The notes under the pieces were generated by a model. It searched no databases. It saw only the letters and a list, made by a program, of their open reading frames with translations, and had not been told where the DNA came from. From Gammaproteobacteria bacterium (GTDB lineage Bacteria; Pseudomonadota; Gammaproteobacteria; PS1; Pseudothioglobaceae): DNA of 6,789 nucleotides. Positions within the stretch are counted from its first letter, which is position 1. The number at the start of each line of letters is the position of its first letter. Of the stretch, positions 1-6,345 are shown piece by piece. Both the position numbers and the translations under genes were made by a program. The DNA lies in contig JAQRMT010000026.1 of assembly GCA_028599035.1 (NCBI GenBank), positions 1-6,789 on the forward strand, given 5' to 3'.

Positions 1-2153
1 TCCATCCTGAAGAAGGAATAAGTGCAGCAGAAGTTATTATGACCATCCTCCATGCAGGGGGTAAGTTTGACGATAATTCTTATAAAGTATCTGGTGGTTT
101 ACATGGTGTAGGTGTTTCTGTGGTTAACGCCTTATCTGAAACAGTGAATTTAACGGTGTATCGTAGTGGTGAGATTCATCAACAAAGCTATACACTGGGT
201 GTGCCAGATGCCCCAATGAAAGTCACGGGTAAAATAGACACGACAGGCACCACTATTCACTTTAAACCCAGCCCTAAAGTTTTTGCAATTACTGAATTTA
301 AATACGATATTTTAGCCAATCGTGTACGCGAATTATCTTTTTTAAATTCAGGCGTTCATATTGAAATTGAAGAACTCGCAACAGGGCGTAAAGATGTGTT
401 TGAGTATGATGGCGGTATTACTGCTTTTGTCGAACATCTAAATAAATCTAAAACCCCAATTCATAATGATATTATCTCTATTTCAGCTGAGCGAGAAGAT
501 ATTGTTATTGATGTCGCCTTACAATGGAGTGATGCGTATCAGGAGAGTATTTATTGCTTTACTAATAACATTCCTCAGCGTGATGGTGGCGCTCACTTAG
601 CGGGTTTTAGAGGTGCACTCACTCGAACACTGAATAATTATATTGATAATTCAGGTATGGCGAAAAAAGAAAAATCTACCATCACAGGTGAAGATACTCG
701 GGAAGGTCTAACAGCGATTGTTTCAGTCAAAGTGCCAGACCCTAAGTTTTCATCACAAACCAAAGACAAATTAGTCTCATCTGAGGTGCGTGCACCAGTT
801 GAATCAGCACTTAACGAAAAACTGGGTGATTATTTATTAGAAAACCCAAATGAAGCCAAAATTATCGTTGGTAAGATTTTAGAGGCTTCAAGAGCTCGTG
901 ATGCAGCACGAAAAGCCAGAGAGATGACTCGTCGTAAGGGTGCACTTGATATCGCCGGTTTACCAGGAAAATTGAGCGATTGCCAAACAAAAGACCCAGC
1001 CGAAAGTGAAATTTTCCTAGTTGAGGGTGATTCTGCGGGTGGTTCTGCTAAACAAGGTCGAGATCGTCGCACTCAAGCAATTTTACCTCTTAAAGGAAAA
1101 ATCTTGAATGTTGAAAAGGCTCGTTTTGAAAAAATGCTGGCTTCTGTCGAAGTGGGTACTTTGATTACAGCATTGGGTTGTGGTATTGGTAAAGAAGAAT
1201 ACGATATTGGGAAATTGCGTTATCACAAGATTGTGATTATGACTGATGCAGATGTGGATGGTGCGCATATTCGTACCTTACTACTCACTTTCTTTTACCG
1301 TTATTTACCCGAATTGATTGAAAATGGTTATCTTTATATCGCTCAACCGCCTTTATATAAAATTAAAAAAGGCAAGCAAGAACGCTATCTCAAAGACGAC
1401 CAAGAATTAAGCGATTATTTATTACAAGAAGCTGTGAATGAAGCACGCTTATTTACTAACGCACAAGCGCCCGCAATCTCAGGGGTTGCTTTAGAATCTG
1501 CCATGAAAGATTATTATCAAATTAATACTATTATTGAGCGCCTATCGAAAAATATTAACCCTGTGTTGTTGCGTGCTATTGCCAGTTTACCTCCTTTAAG
1601 TGATTTGACTGATGTACAAAAAGTAAATACATGGGTAAGCCAATTAGTACAACAATTAACGCAAGATTTGTCGCCAGAACAGCAACACAGAGTTATTTTT
1701 AACACCGACACCCAAAAAATTGAACATACATTGTCTGTTTATGGTATGGACACTGATACTGATTATCTTGGACAGCTATTCTTTAGTTCCGCAGATTATG
1801 AGATTATTTCAAAATTCGCAAAAGATATTGAAAGTGTGCTTAGTGAAGAATCTTATATCGAAAAGAAAGAAAAGAATGTTAAAGTGAAAAATTTTACCGA
1901 GGTGGTTAATTTTTTAATGAACGATGCGAAAAAAGGGCAAAGTTTCCAACGCTACAAAGGTTTGGGTGAGATGAATCCAGAGCAGCTTTGGGAAACAACA
2001 ATGGACCCAGAAAATAGAATTTTGTTAAAGGTGAAGATTGAAGATGCTATTGTAGCAGATGAAGTCTTCTCAACTTTAATGGGCGACGAGGTAGAACCGC
2101 GTAGAAACTTTATTGAAGATAATGCGCTTTCTGTCGATAACTTAGATTTTTAA
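1..2153 (+). CDS. gyrB: DNA gyrase subunit B (5' end outside window)
   Basis: ATPase subunit of DNA gyrase, which with GyrA introduces negative supercoils into DNA in the cytoplasm. The reading frame is open from position 3, upstream of the first internal ATG at 39, and begins with HPEEGISAAEV. This corresponds to about residue 83 of E. coli GyrB, so about 82 codons, including the GHKL residues equivalent to N46, E50 and D73, lie outside the window. Still present are the GHKL lysines and glycine-rich lid (GGKFDDN, GGLHGVG), the arginine equivalent to R136, the TOPRIM motif EGDSAGGSA (from 1023), the acidic DADVDG (1245-1262) and the C-terminal QRYKGLGEMNPEQLW. The extra domain typical of Gram-negative GyrB, absent from ParE, is present at about 1420-1930. 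Estimated full length is about 798 residues against 804 in E. coli. No key residue visible here is missing. It ends in TAA 24 bases before prk. Confidence 0.98.
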   Translation, partial: HPEEGISAAEVIMTILHAGGKFDDNSYKVSGGLHGVGVSVVNALSETVNLTVYRSGEIHQQSYTLGVPDAPMKVTGKIDTTGTTIHFKPSPKVFAITEFKYDILANRVRELSFLNSGVHIEIEELATGRKDVFEYDGGITAFVEHLNKSKTPIHNDIISISAEREDIVIDVALQWSDAYQESIYCFTNNIPQRDGGAHLAGFRGALTRTLNNYIDNSGMAKKEKSTITGEDTREGLTAIVSVKVPDPKFSSQTKDKLVSSEVRAPVESALNEKLGDYLLENPNEAKIIVGKILEASRARDAARKAREMTRRKGALDIAGLPGKLSDCQTKDPAESEIFLVEGDSAGGSAKQGRDRRTQAILPLKGKILNVEKARFEKMLASVEVGTLITALGCGIGKEEYDIGKLRYHKIVIMTDADVDGAHIRTLLLTFFYRYLPELIENGYLYIAQPPLYKIKKGKQERYLKDDQELSDYLLQEAVNEARLFTNAQAPAISGVALESAMKDYYQINTIIERLSKNINPVLLRAIASLPPLSDLTDVQKVNTWVSQLVQQLTQDLSPEQQHRVIFNTDTQKIEHTLSVYGMDTDTDYLGQLFFSSADYEIISKFAKDIESVLSEESYIEKKEKNVKVKNFTEVVNFLMNDAKKGQSFQRYKGLGEMNPEQLWETTMDPENRILLKVKIEDAIVADEVFSTLMGDEVEPRRNFIEDNALSVDNLDF

Positions 2154-2167
2154 ACTTATTTCAAATT

Positions 2168-2172
2168 AGGAG
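2168..2172 (+). promoter_or_regulatory. Ribosome binding site of prk
   Basis: AGGAG lies five bases before the ATG at 2178. It fixes the prk start and sits in the 24-base gyrB-prk gap, which has no visible terminator and little room for a promoter. Confidence 0.8.
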
Positions 2173-2177
2173 AAAAT

Positions 2178-3065
2178 ATGTCAAAGAAACATCCTGTTGT
2201 TGTGGTAACCGGCTCATCTGGCGCTGGAACCACTTTTGTAAAGCGTGCATTTGAGTACATTTTTAACAAAGAGAGTATTAAGCCATTGATTGTTGAGGGT
2301 GATAGTTTTCATAAATACGACCGTGCTGCTATGAAAGTCGCAGTGCAAGAACAAGAGCAACAAGGTAATAATTTCTTCTCACATTTTGGTCCAGGAGCGA
2401 ATTTATTCGACAAAATTGAGCAAACTTTTAAAGATTATGGTTCTACAGGAGTGTGTAATCGCCGTTACTATATTCACTCTGATGATGAGGCAGCCGAGCA
2501 CAATCAAAGACTGGGATCAGACCTCAACCCAGGTCAATTCACTCCTTGGGAAAAAGTAGGCGATGGCACAGATTTATTGTTCTACGAAGGTCTGCATGGT
2601 GCTGTTGTAGCTGATGGCGTGGATATGGCGCAATACGGTGATCTTAAAATTGGCGTTGTTCCCAGTGTGAACCTTGAGTGGATTCAAAAAATTAGTCGTG
2701 ATAATGCCGAGCGAGGCTATTCAGCAGAAGACACAGTAGATACGATTTTGCGCAGAATGCCTGATTATATTAACTACATCACTCCGCAATTCTCTCAAAC
2801 TGACATCAATTTTCAACGCATTGCAACTGTTGACACTTCCAATCCTTTCATTACCCGTGATATTCCCACACCAGATGAATCTCTTGTGGTTATTCGCTTT
2901 AAAGATTTAAATAAAACACCGGTTGATTTCTCTCATCTTAAAAATATGATTGAAGGCTCATTTATATCTAGACGCAACACCATTGTGATACCAGGTAATA
3001 AAATGGGGTTAGCAATGGAAGTTATTTTATATCCAATCATTCATAAACTGATTGCCGATAAATAA
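2178..3065 (+). CDS. prk: Phosphoribulokinase, proteobacterial class I
   Basis: Phosphorylates ribulose 5-phosphate with ATP to ribulose 1,5-bisphosphate, the RuBisCO substrate, in the Calvin cycle. The 295-residue length is normal for the bacterial octameric class (about 290). Visible motifs are the P-loop GSSGAGTT (residues 12-19) and EGDSFHKYDR (40-49), which holds the catalytic-base aspartate D42, H45 and R49 at the same numbering as the Rhodobacter sphaeroides enzyme. Also seen are the Walker B-like LLFYEGLHG (133-141, E137), the substrate-binding stretch around K171, R174, D175 and R179, the arginine pair R192/R193, and PQFSQTDINFQR (203-214). The start has a clear AGGAG site. The gene follows gyrB by 24 bases, suggesting co-transcription, and is closed by the hairpin at 3089-3121. 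E. coli PrkB, a homologue of unclear function, is the alternative. The IHSDDEAAEHNQRLGSDL stretch (99-116) is longer than the PrkB equivalent as I recall it, and favours the autotrophic enzyme. No RuBisCO gene is in the window. Confidence 0.93.
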   Translation: MSKKHPVVVVTGSSGAGTTFVKRAFEYIFNKESIKPLIVEGDSFHKYDRAAMKVAVQEQEQQGNNFFSHFGPGANLFDKIEQTFKDYGSTGVCNRRYYIHSDDEAAEHNQRLGSDLNPGQFTPWEKVGDGTDLLFYEGLHGAVVADGVDMAQYGDLKIGVVPSVNLEWIQKISRDNAERGYSAEDTVDTILRRMPDYINYITPQFSQTDINFQRIATVDTSNPFITRDIPTPDESLVVIRFKDLNKTPVDFSHLKNMIEGSFISRRNTIVIPGNKMGLAMEVILYPIIHKLIADK

Positions 3066-3079
3066 ACCCTCTATTTAAT
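3052..3079 (+). promoter_or_regulatory. Candidate chrA promoter upstream of the hairpin
   Basis: TTGCCG (3052-3057, four of six to TTGACA), a 16-base spacer and TTTAAT (3074-3079, four of six to TATAAT) overlap the end of prk. A transcript from here would start around 3086 and run at once into the hairpin at 3089-3121 before reaching chrA. The match is modest and such boxes arise by chance in AT-rich DNA. Confidence 0.22.
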
Positions 3080-3088
3080 CTTTCGAAC

Positions 3089-3121
3089 AAACCCTAACTA
3101 CTTCGGCAGTTGGGGTTTTTT
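3089..3121 (+). terminator. Intrinsic terminator after prk, in front of chrA
   Basis: The arms AAACCCTAACT (3089-3099) and AGTTGGGGTTT (3108-3118) pair over 11 positions with one T-G wobble. The inner bases add a C-G pair closing a UUCG tetraloop, next to one A/C mismatch. A run of six T (3116-3121) follows, so this is a strong rho-independent terminator on the + strand. It begins 23 bases after the prk stop and ends 18 bases before the chrA ATG. Confidence 0.87.
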
Positions 3122-3130
3122 ACTTTAAAA

Positions 3131-3134
3131 AGGA
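3131..3134 (+). promoter_or_regulatory. Ribosome binding site deciding the chrA start
   Basis: AGGA lies five bases before the ATG at 3140. It supports that ATG over the in-frame TTG at 3110, which lies inside the terminator stem. Confidence 0.75.
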
Positions 3135-3139
3135 AAAAA

Positions 3140-4462
3140 ATGAACATAACACAGCCCCCTTCAAAACCCAGTTTTGTTCAATTTTTCCTTTATTGGTTAA
3201 AACTGGGTTTTATTAGTTTTGGAGGTCCCGCAGGGCAAATCTCTATGATGCACCAAGAATTGGTAGAAAAACGCCGCTGGATTTCTGAGCATCGTTTTCT
3301 ACACGCACTTAATTACACCATGGTTTTACCTGGTCCTGAAGCCCAACAGCTTGCCACCTATATTGGTTGGTTAATGTTCGGTGTACGGGGCGGGTTTGTC
3401 GCCGGCGTGTTGTTTGTCTTACCTTCTCTGTTTATTTTGAGCACGCTCACTTGGATTTATTTAACCTACGGCACACTTAACGAAGTCGCTGGTATTTTAT
3501 ACGGCATTAAGCCGGCGATAACCGCTATTGTTCTGTTTGCCGCTTATCGTATCGGCTCTAAAGCCCTATCAAATAACATTCTAAAAGTGCTTGCCGTATT
3601 GGCATTTATTGCCATTTATCAGTTTCAAATCCCCTTTCCTTATATCGTTGTGATTGCCGCCTCCATTGGCTTTTTCGGTGCAAAATTATTACCTAACACC
3701 TTTACAACAAGTGCGCATCATGGCACTGGTGAAAGTAGTTACGGCACGGCATTGATTGACGACGATACACCTATTCCCGATCATGCCAAATTTAAGTGGT
3801 CTCGCCTATTAAGTTTTTTAGTTGTCGGTATCGTCCTTGGTCTGTTGGTAATAAACTTGTTAGATAATAAAGTTTTGCATGATATGGCCGAGTTTTTCAC
3901 CAAAGCAGCGTTCGTTACCTTTGGCGGCGCTTACGCCGTATTACCCTATATTTACCAAGGCGGCGTTGATCAATACCAATGGTTAAGTGCCACCCAAATG
4001 ATGGATGGCTTAGCACTCGGCGAAACCACACCAGGTCCACTGATTATGGTAGTCGCCTTTGTGGGTTTTGTGGGTGCATGGGGTAGGGAAATCTTCGGTG
4101 CAGAATCAATGCTATTAGCAGGCTTTGCCGGTGCTTGTGTTGCTACTTTTTTCACCTTCTTGCCTTCTTTTTTATTCATTTTCTTAGGGGGTCCAGGGGT
4201 TGAAGCCACCCGAGGTGATCTGAAATTCAGTGCACCACTCTCAGCCGTTACTGCCGCCGTAGTTGGTGTGATTGTTAATTTAGCCGTCTTTTTCGCCCTT
4301 GCTACTCTGTATCAAAATCAGCAAACTGATTGGATAGCCACCACCATCGCACTCGCCGCATTTATCACACTGTTCCGCTTTAAAATTGGCATTATGACCG
4401 TCATCGCCGCCAGTGGCGTGATTGGGTTAGGTGTATCGATACTGCCTAATTTTCCAGTATAA
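3140..4462 (+). CDS. chrA: Chromate transporter, two-domain ChrA
   Basis: Inner-membrane protein of the CHR superfamily. Characterised members export chromate and give resistance; the natural substrate in this organism cannot be read from sequence. The 440 residues fit the long-chain class, which has two homologous CHR halves. The N-terminal half carries LGFISFGGPAGQISMM (22-37) and VLPGPEAQQLATYIGW (62-77). The C-terminal half carries AFVTFGGAYAVLPYIYQ (257-273), LALGETTPGPLI (291-302) and GGPGVEA (350-356). Both halves have the FGG motif and a PGP motif. About ten hydrophobic segments are visible, with a hydrophilic linker at about 185-221. I chose the ATG at 3140 because AGGA precedes it; an earlier TTG at 3110 would place ten extra residues in the terminator. 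GC looks higher than in the flanking genes. It is separated from prk by a terminator and from the folate gene by the 6S locus, so it is probably its own unit. Confidence 0.93.
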   Translation: MNITQPPSKPSFVQFFLYWLKLGFISFGGPAGQISMMHQELVEKRRWISEHRFLHALNYTMVLPGPEAQQLATYIGWLMFGVRGGFVAGVLFVLPSLFILSTLTWIYLTYGTLNEVAGILYGIKPAITAIVLFAAYRIGSKALSNNILKVLAVLAFIAIYQFQIPFPYIVVIAASIGFFGAKLLPNTFTTSAHHGTGESSYGTALIDDDTPIPDHAKFKWSRLLSFLVVGIVLGLLVINLLDNKVLHDMAEFFTKAAFVTFGGAYAVLPYIYQGGVDQYQWLSATQMMDGLALGETTPGPLIMVVAFVGFVGAWGREIFGAESMLLAGFAGACVATFFTFLPSFLFIFLGGPGVEATRGDLKFSAPLSAVTAAVVGVIVNLAVFFALATLYQNQQTDWIATTIALAAFITLFRFKIGIMTVIAASGVIGLGVSILPNFPV

Positions 4463-4482
4463 ACGGATAATATTCTGTTTTT
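4461..4482 (+). terminator. Weak candidate terminator after chrA
   Basis: AAACGGA (4461-4467) can pair with TCTGTTT (4474-4480) over seven positions with one G-T wobble, around a six-base loop. Five T follow (4478-4482). The stem is AT-rich and begins inside the chrA stop codon, so it is probably inefficient. Confidence 0.35.
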
Positions 4483-4528
4483 GGATAAAATAGTAAACTA
4501 TGACTAGGGTGATGATGTAGTTTTTTAA

Positions 4529-4557
4529 TGGATTAATAGGAGTGGGTTTGATAGAAT
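4529..4557 (+). promoter_or_regulatory. Candidate distal promoter of the 6S-folate unit
   Basis: TAGAAT (4552-4557, five of six to the -10 consensus) follows TGGATT (4529-4534, three of six to the -35 consensus) at a 17-base spacing. A start near 4564 would lie about 95 bases upstream of the 6S 5' end. E. coli ssrS has a proximal and a distal promoter, so a distal one here would fit, but the -35 box is weak. Confidence 0.3.
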
Positions 4558-4623
4558 AGATGGGAATTTACAGAAAGAAGTTTGCTTGACCGAGCAACAC
4601 AATAATAAAATACAAAAAAAACA

Positions 4624-4651
4624 CTTACTGCCACGCTAAAACAGCGATAAT
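4624..4651 (+). promoter_or_regulatory. Candidate proximal promoter of 6S RNA
   Basis: GATAAT (4646-4651, five of six to TATAAT) lies six to seven bases before the first base of the 6S closing stem, as expected for a sigma-70 -10 box with start at 4657-4658. The best -35 is CTTACT (4624-4629, three of six, 16-base spacer). An imperfect dyad overlaps it: CGCT/AGCG (4634-4637, 4643-4646) and TTAC/GTAA (4625-4628, 4653-4656). Confidence 0.55.
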
Positions 4652-4656
4652 GGTAA

Positions 4657-4862
4657 CTGTCTATTATTTTGTGATTGGCTTTTGTCCCCTGAGCTGATAA
4701 ATAAAAAAATAAGGAAATGCGATAGTTCGCTATTGAGCAAGCCCGCCTTGCCTTGCTAGAGAATTTCTATGTAGTGCCTGAAGTGGGAAGCCTGCGGCGA
4801 ACTTCAAACTTCCGCCTTGAACCTTATGGTTCAGGTTTTAAGTCACACAGGGTAATAGACAC
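4657..4862 (+). ncRNA. ssrS: 6S RNA
   Basis: 6S RNA mimics an open promoter and sequesters the sigma-70 RNA polymerase holoenzyme, mainly in stationary phase. The ends form a closing stem: TGTCTATTATTTTGTG (4658-4673) pairs with CACAGGGTAATAGACA (4846-4861) over 16 positions, three of them U-G. On the 5' side of the central bubble, GTCCCCTGAGC (4684-4694) is identical to E. coli 6S bases 30-40 and sits at nearly the same distance from the 5' end. On the 3' side, CCTTGAACC (4815-4823) with GGTTCAGG (4828-4835) is the small hairpin also seen in E. coli, after a similar GAAGCCT stretch. A UUCG-capped hairpin lies on the terminal arm near 4720-4740. The length of about 205 compares with 184 in E. 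coli. Its place just upstream of the folate cyclo-ligase gene is the standard gammaproteobacterial context. Exact ends are estimated from pairing. Confidence 0.92.
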
Positions 4863-4871
4863 TCGAATTCC

Positions 4872-4883
4872 AGTTAATTAACT
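4872..4883. repeat. 12-base palindrome abutting the start codon
   Basis: AGTTAATTAACT is a perfect palindrome that ends at the base before the ATG at 4884 and begins about ten bases after the 6S RNA end. It occupies the place where a Shine-Dalgarno sequence would be, and none is seen. Its role is unknown; it could be chance in AT-rich DNA. Confidence 0.5.
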
Positions 4884-5438
4884 ATGCAAACATTGAGGCA
4901 ATCGCTCCGCAATCAAAGACGCACACTCTCAGATCATCATCGTGAGGCGTTTGCACGGCAACTATTACAGAAAGTGCAGCAAGTAGTAAACTTCCAAGAA
5001 GGGCAAAAAATTGCCCTCTATTTAGAAAATGATGGGGAAATTAGCCCCAAACATATACAAAACTTCTTAGAAGATAACGAATTTAGTATCTATTTGCCGA
5101 TATTAGACGATAAAAGTCTTAAATTTGCAAGAATTGGAGATAAATTTAAAAACAATAAATTTGGCATTGCTGAGCCCACCTCTACTGACATATTAAACGC
5201 CGAGCAACTTGATATTATTTTTATGCCACTGGTGGGTTTTGACACGCAGAAAAACCGCCTAGGTATGGGTGGTGGCTTTTATGACCGCACTCTAGCCTTT
5301 AAAAAACATCAAGAACACAATGCCAATCCAAAGATTTATGGATTGGCATTTGATTGTCAAAAGGTAGAGAAACTCAACGCCAAGCCTTGGGATGCGCCCC
5401 TTGATGTCGTTATTACGCCAACAATAATTTATAAATAA
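4884..5438 (+). CDS. ygfA: 5-formyltetrahydrofolate cyclo-ligase
   Basis: Converts 5-formyltetrahydrofolate and ATP to 5,10-methenyltetrahydrofolate (also called methenyltetrahydrofolate synthetase), returning a storage folate to one-carbon metabolism in the cytoplasm. The length of 184 residues is normal for the family. Visible family motifs are the basic N-terminus (MQTLRQSLRNQRR), IALYLENDGEI (43-53), FGIAEP (93-98), the nucleotide-binding signature PLVGFDTQKNRLGMGGGFYD (115-134) and the C-terminal AFDCQKVEKLNAKPWDAPLD (155-174). The start is the only plausible one: an in-frame TAA lies at 4875-4877 and the ATG at 4884 is the first start after it. There is no clear Shine-Dalgarno sequence, which fits expression as the downstream part of a 6S transcript. 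A perfect 12-base inverted repeat lies within codons 146-156. No convincing terminator follows it. Confidence 0.95.
   Translation: MQTLRQSLRNQRRTLSDHHREAFARQLLQKVQQVVNFQEGQKIALYLENDGEISPKHIQNFLEDNEFSIYLPILDDKSLKFARIGDKFKNNKFGIAEPTSTDILNAEQLDIIFMPLVGFDTQKNRLGMGGGFYDRTLAFKKHQEHNANPKIYGLAFDCQKVEKLNAKPWDAPLDVVITPTIIYK
5319..5350. repeat. Perfect 12-base inverted repeat inside ygfA
   Basis: AATGCCAATCCA (5319-5330) and TGGATTGGCATT (5339-5350) are exact reverse complements around an eight-base spacer, so the mRNA can form a stable hairpin within the coding sequence. No T-run follows, so it is not an ordinary terminator. Confidence 0.85.
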
Positions 5439-5502
5439 TCTGCCAAAGACTTTAAAGTGATGTAGTTAGATTTTATTAATGATGGATATTTTTTTTAGCG
5501 GG

Positions 5503-5532
5503 TTAAGGTAGAATGCGCTTGGTGATTATAAC
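5503..5532 (+). promoter_or_regulatory. Candidate promoter region of the restriction-modification genes
   Basis: TAGAAT (5509-5514) followed by GCGC resembles a -10 box with a GC-rich discriminator, but no good -35 is found 16-18 bases upstream. A second choice is TTAAGG (5503-5508), an 18-base spacer and TATAAC (5527-5532). One of these probably drives the downstream pair; which one cannot be decided by eye. Confidence 0.35.
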
Positions 5533-5549
5533 AATTTAATAATAAGCAG

Positions 5550-5554
5550 AAAGG
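5550..5554 (+). promoter_or_regulatory. Ribosome binding site of the putative endonuclease gene
   Basis: AAAGG lies eight bases before the ATG at 5563 and supports that start. A closer ATG at 5556 is followed at once by TAA and cannot start a protein. Confidence 0.65.
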
Positions 5555-5562
5555 TATGTAAT

Positions 5563-6345
5563 ATGAATGAAAATCCAGCAGATTATTTTAAACGATATAG
5601 GGACTCTATTGGGTTTACAAACCAGAATAATGCAAAAAGTTTTCTTGGCGGAAAAGATGTAATGCCTGGAGTGGACTTTGATTACATAGATAATCTAAAT
5701 GAAAGACTTAAAAGAATACTTGAAAAAATTAATAGCATCGCTGATAAACCTTATAAAAAACCAAGATTAAATAAATTTCTTAAAGACAATGTTGAGCATC
5801 CTTATGATATTATTAAAGAAAATGGATTATTGCCAAAACTAAACAATCAAGGTAGAAGGCCTGAGGCGGTTTTATTTTCGTGGTTAAGAGGTTATTCAAT
5901 AGCCGAGTATTTTATTCCAACATTCTCAAAAATATTTAGCATATCTGAGAGTTCTATAAAAAAAATTGGTGATGATGATTTAAAAAACATTGAAACATTT
6001 AGAAAAAGTCCAAAAGCTGATTTTGAAATTAAGATAAACCATAAAAAAATCAGAATTGAAGTTCAGTCAGGCTTTCAAGGTATAAACGATATAAAAGAAC
6101 ACAAAGTTAGAGAGGCCCACAGGGTTTATGAGAGGTATAAAGAGGCATCTATTTGTATCCATATAGACCTTTTTAATGGGCAGGTTGCTTTTGTTCAACT
6201 TGATACTATCAAGGAAAACGATGTTAATTTTGTAACTCGGCATCAAATGGAAGGGCAAAGTGTCTTTACAATTGATCAAAATTATTTTAAATGGCGCTTA
6301 CTTGACCCTCTACCATCTCTTGATGAGTTAGAGTTGTCAATATGA
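5563..6345 (+). CDS. Putative type II restriction endonuclease
   Basis: A 260-residue soluble protein with no signal peptide or membrane segment. I do not recognise its family from sequence. The restriction-endonuclease call rests on context and a motif. The gene overlaps a C5-cytosine methyltransferase by ATGA, the usual tight pairing of type II systems. Residues 150-168 (PKADFEIKINHKKIRIEVQ) also look like a PD-(D/E)xK core: D153 on one strand and E166-V-Q168 on the next, with glutamine replacing the usual lysine. Basic and aromatic residues follow (K178, H180, R183, H186), and an RRPEAVLFSWLRGY stretch (98-111) may form an N-terminal helix. Composition differs from its neighbours: roughly 22-38 % GC in lines counted, arginine mostly AGA/AGG, and many ATA isoleucines, whereas gyrB prefers CGT and ATT. 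This suggests horizontal transfer. The recognition site cannot be predicted. It could instead be an accessory protein of the methyltransferase. Confidence 0.72.
   Translation: MNENPADYFKRYRDSIGFTNQNNAKSFLGGKDVMPGVDFDYIDNLNERLKRILEKINSIADKPYKKPRLNKFLKDNVEHPYDIIKENGLLPKLNNQGRRPEAVLFSWLRGYSIAEYFIPTFSKIFSISESSIKKIGDDDLKNIETFRKSPKADFEIKINHKKIRIEVQSGFQGINDIKEHKVREAHRVYERYKEASICIHIDLFNGQVAFVQLDTIKENDVNFVTRHQMEGQSVFTIDQNYFKWRLLDPLPSLDELELSI

Noticed and set aside
830..1072. Minus-strand open frame of 80 codons within gyrB
   Set aside because: Antisense shadow of a highly conserved coding region around the TOPRIM motif; no ribosome site or recognisable domain.
1083..1711. Two minus-strand open frames within gyrB (1083-1268, 1517-1711)
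   Set aside because: Low-complexity shadows of gyrB with no family resemblance.
3110..3139. Extended chrA start at TTG 3110
   Set aside because: It lies inside the terminator stem, lacks a ribosome site, and the ATG at 3140 has AGGA five bases upstream.
3970..4209. Minus-strand open frame of 79 codons within chrA
   Set aside because: Antisense of the second CHR half; proline/lysine-rich artefact of membrane codons.
4500..4520. Six-codon open frame starting at ATG 4500
   Set aside because: No ribosome site and too short to support; lies in the non-coding region before 6S RNA.
4586..4611. TTGACC (4586-4591) with TAAAAT (4606-4611) as a 6S promoter
   Set aside because: The 14-base spacing is too short for a normal sigma-70 promoter, although both boxes match well.
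5449..5458. ACTTTAAAGT palindrome after ygfA as a terminator
   Set aside because: Too short, AT-only core with no loop and no adjacent T-run.
5556..5561. ATG-TAA minimal open frame before the endonuclease gene
   Set aside because: Only one base from the AAAGG site, so poorly placed for initiation; likely chance.
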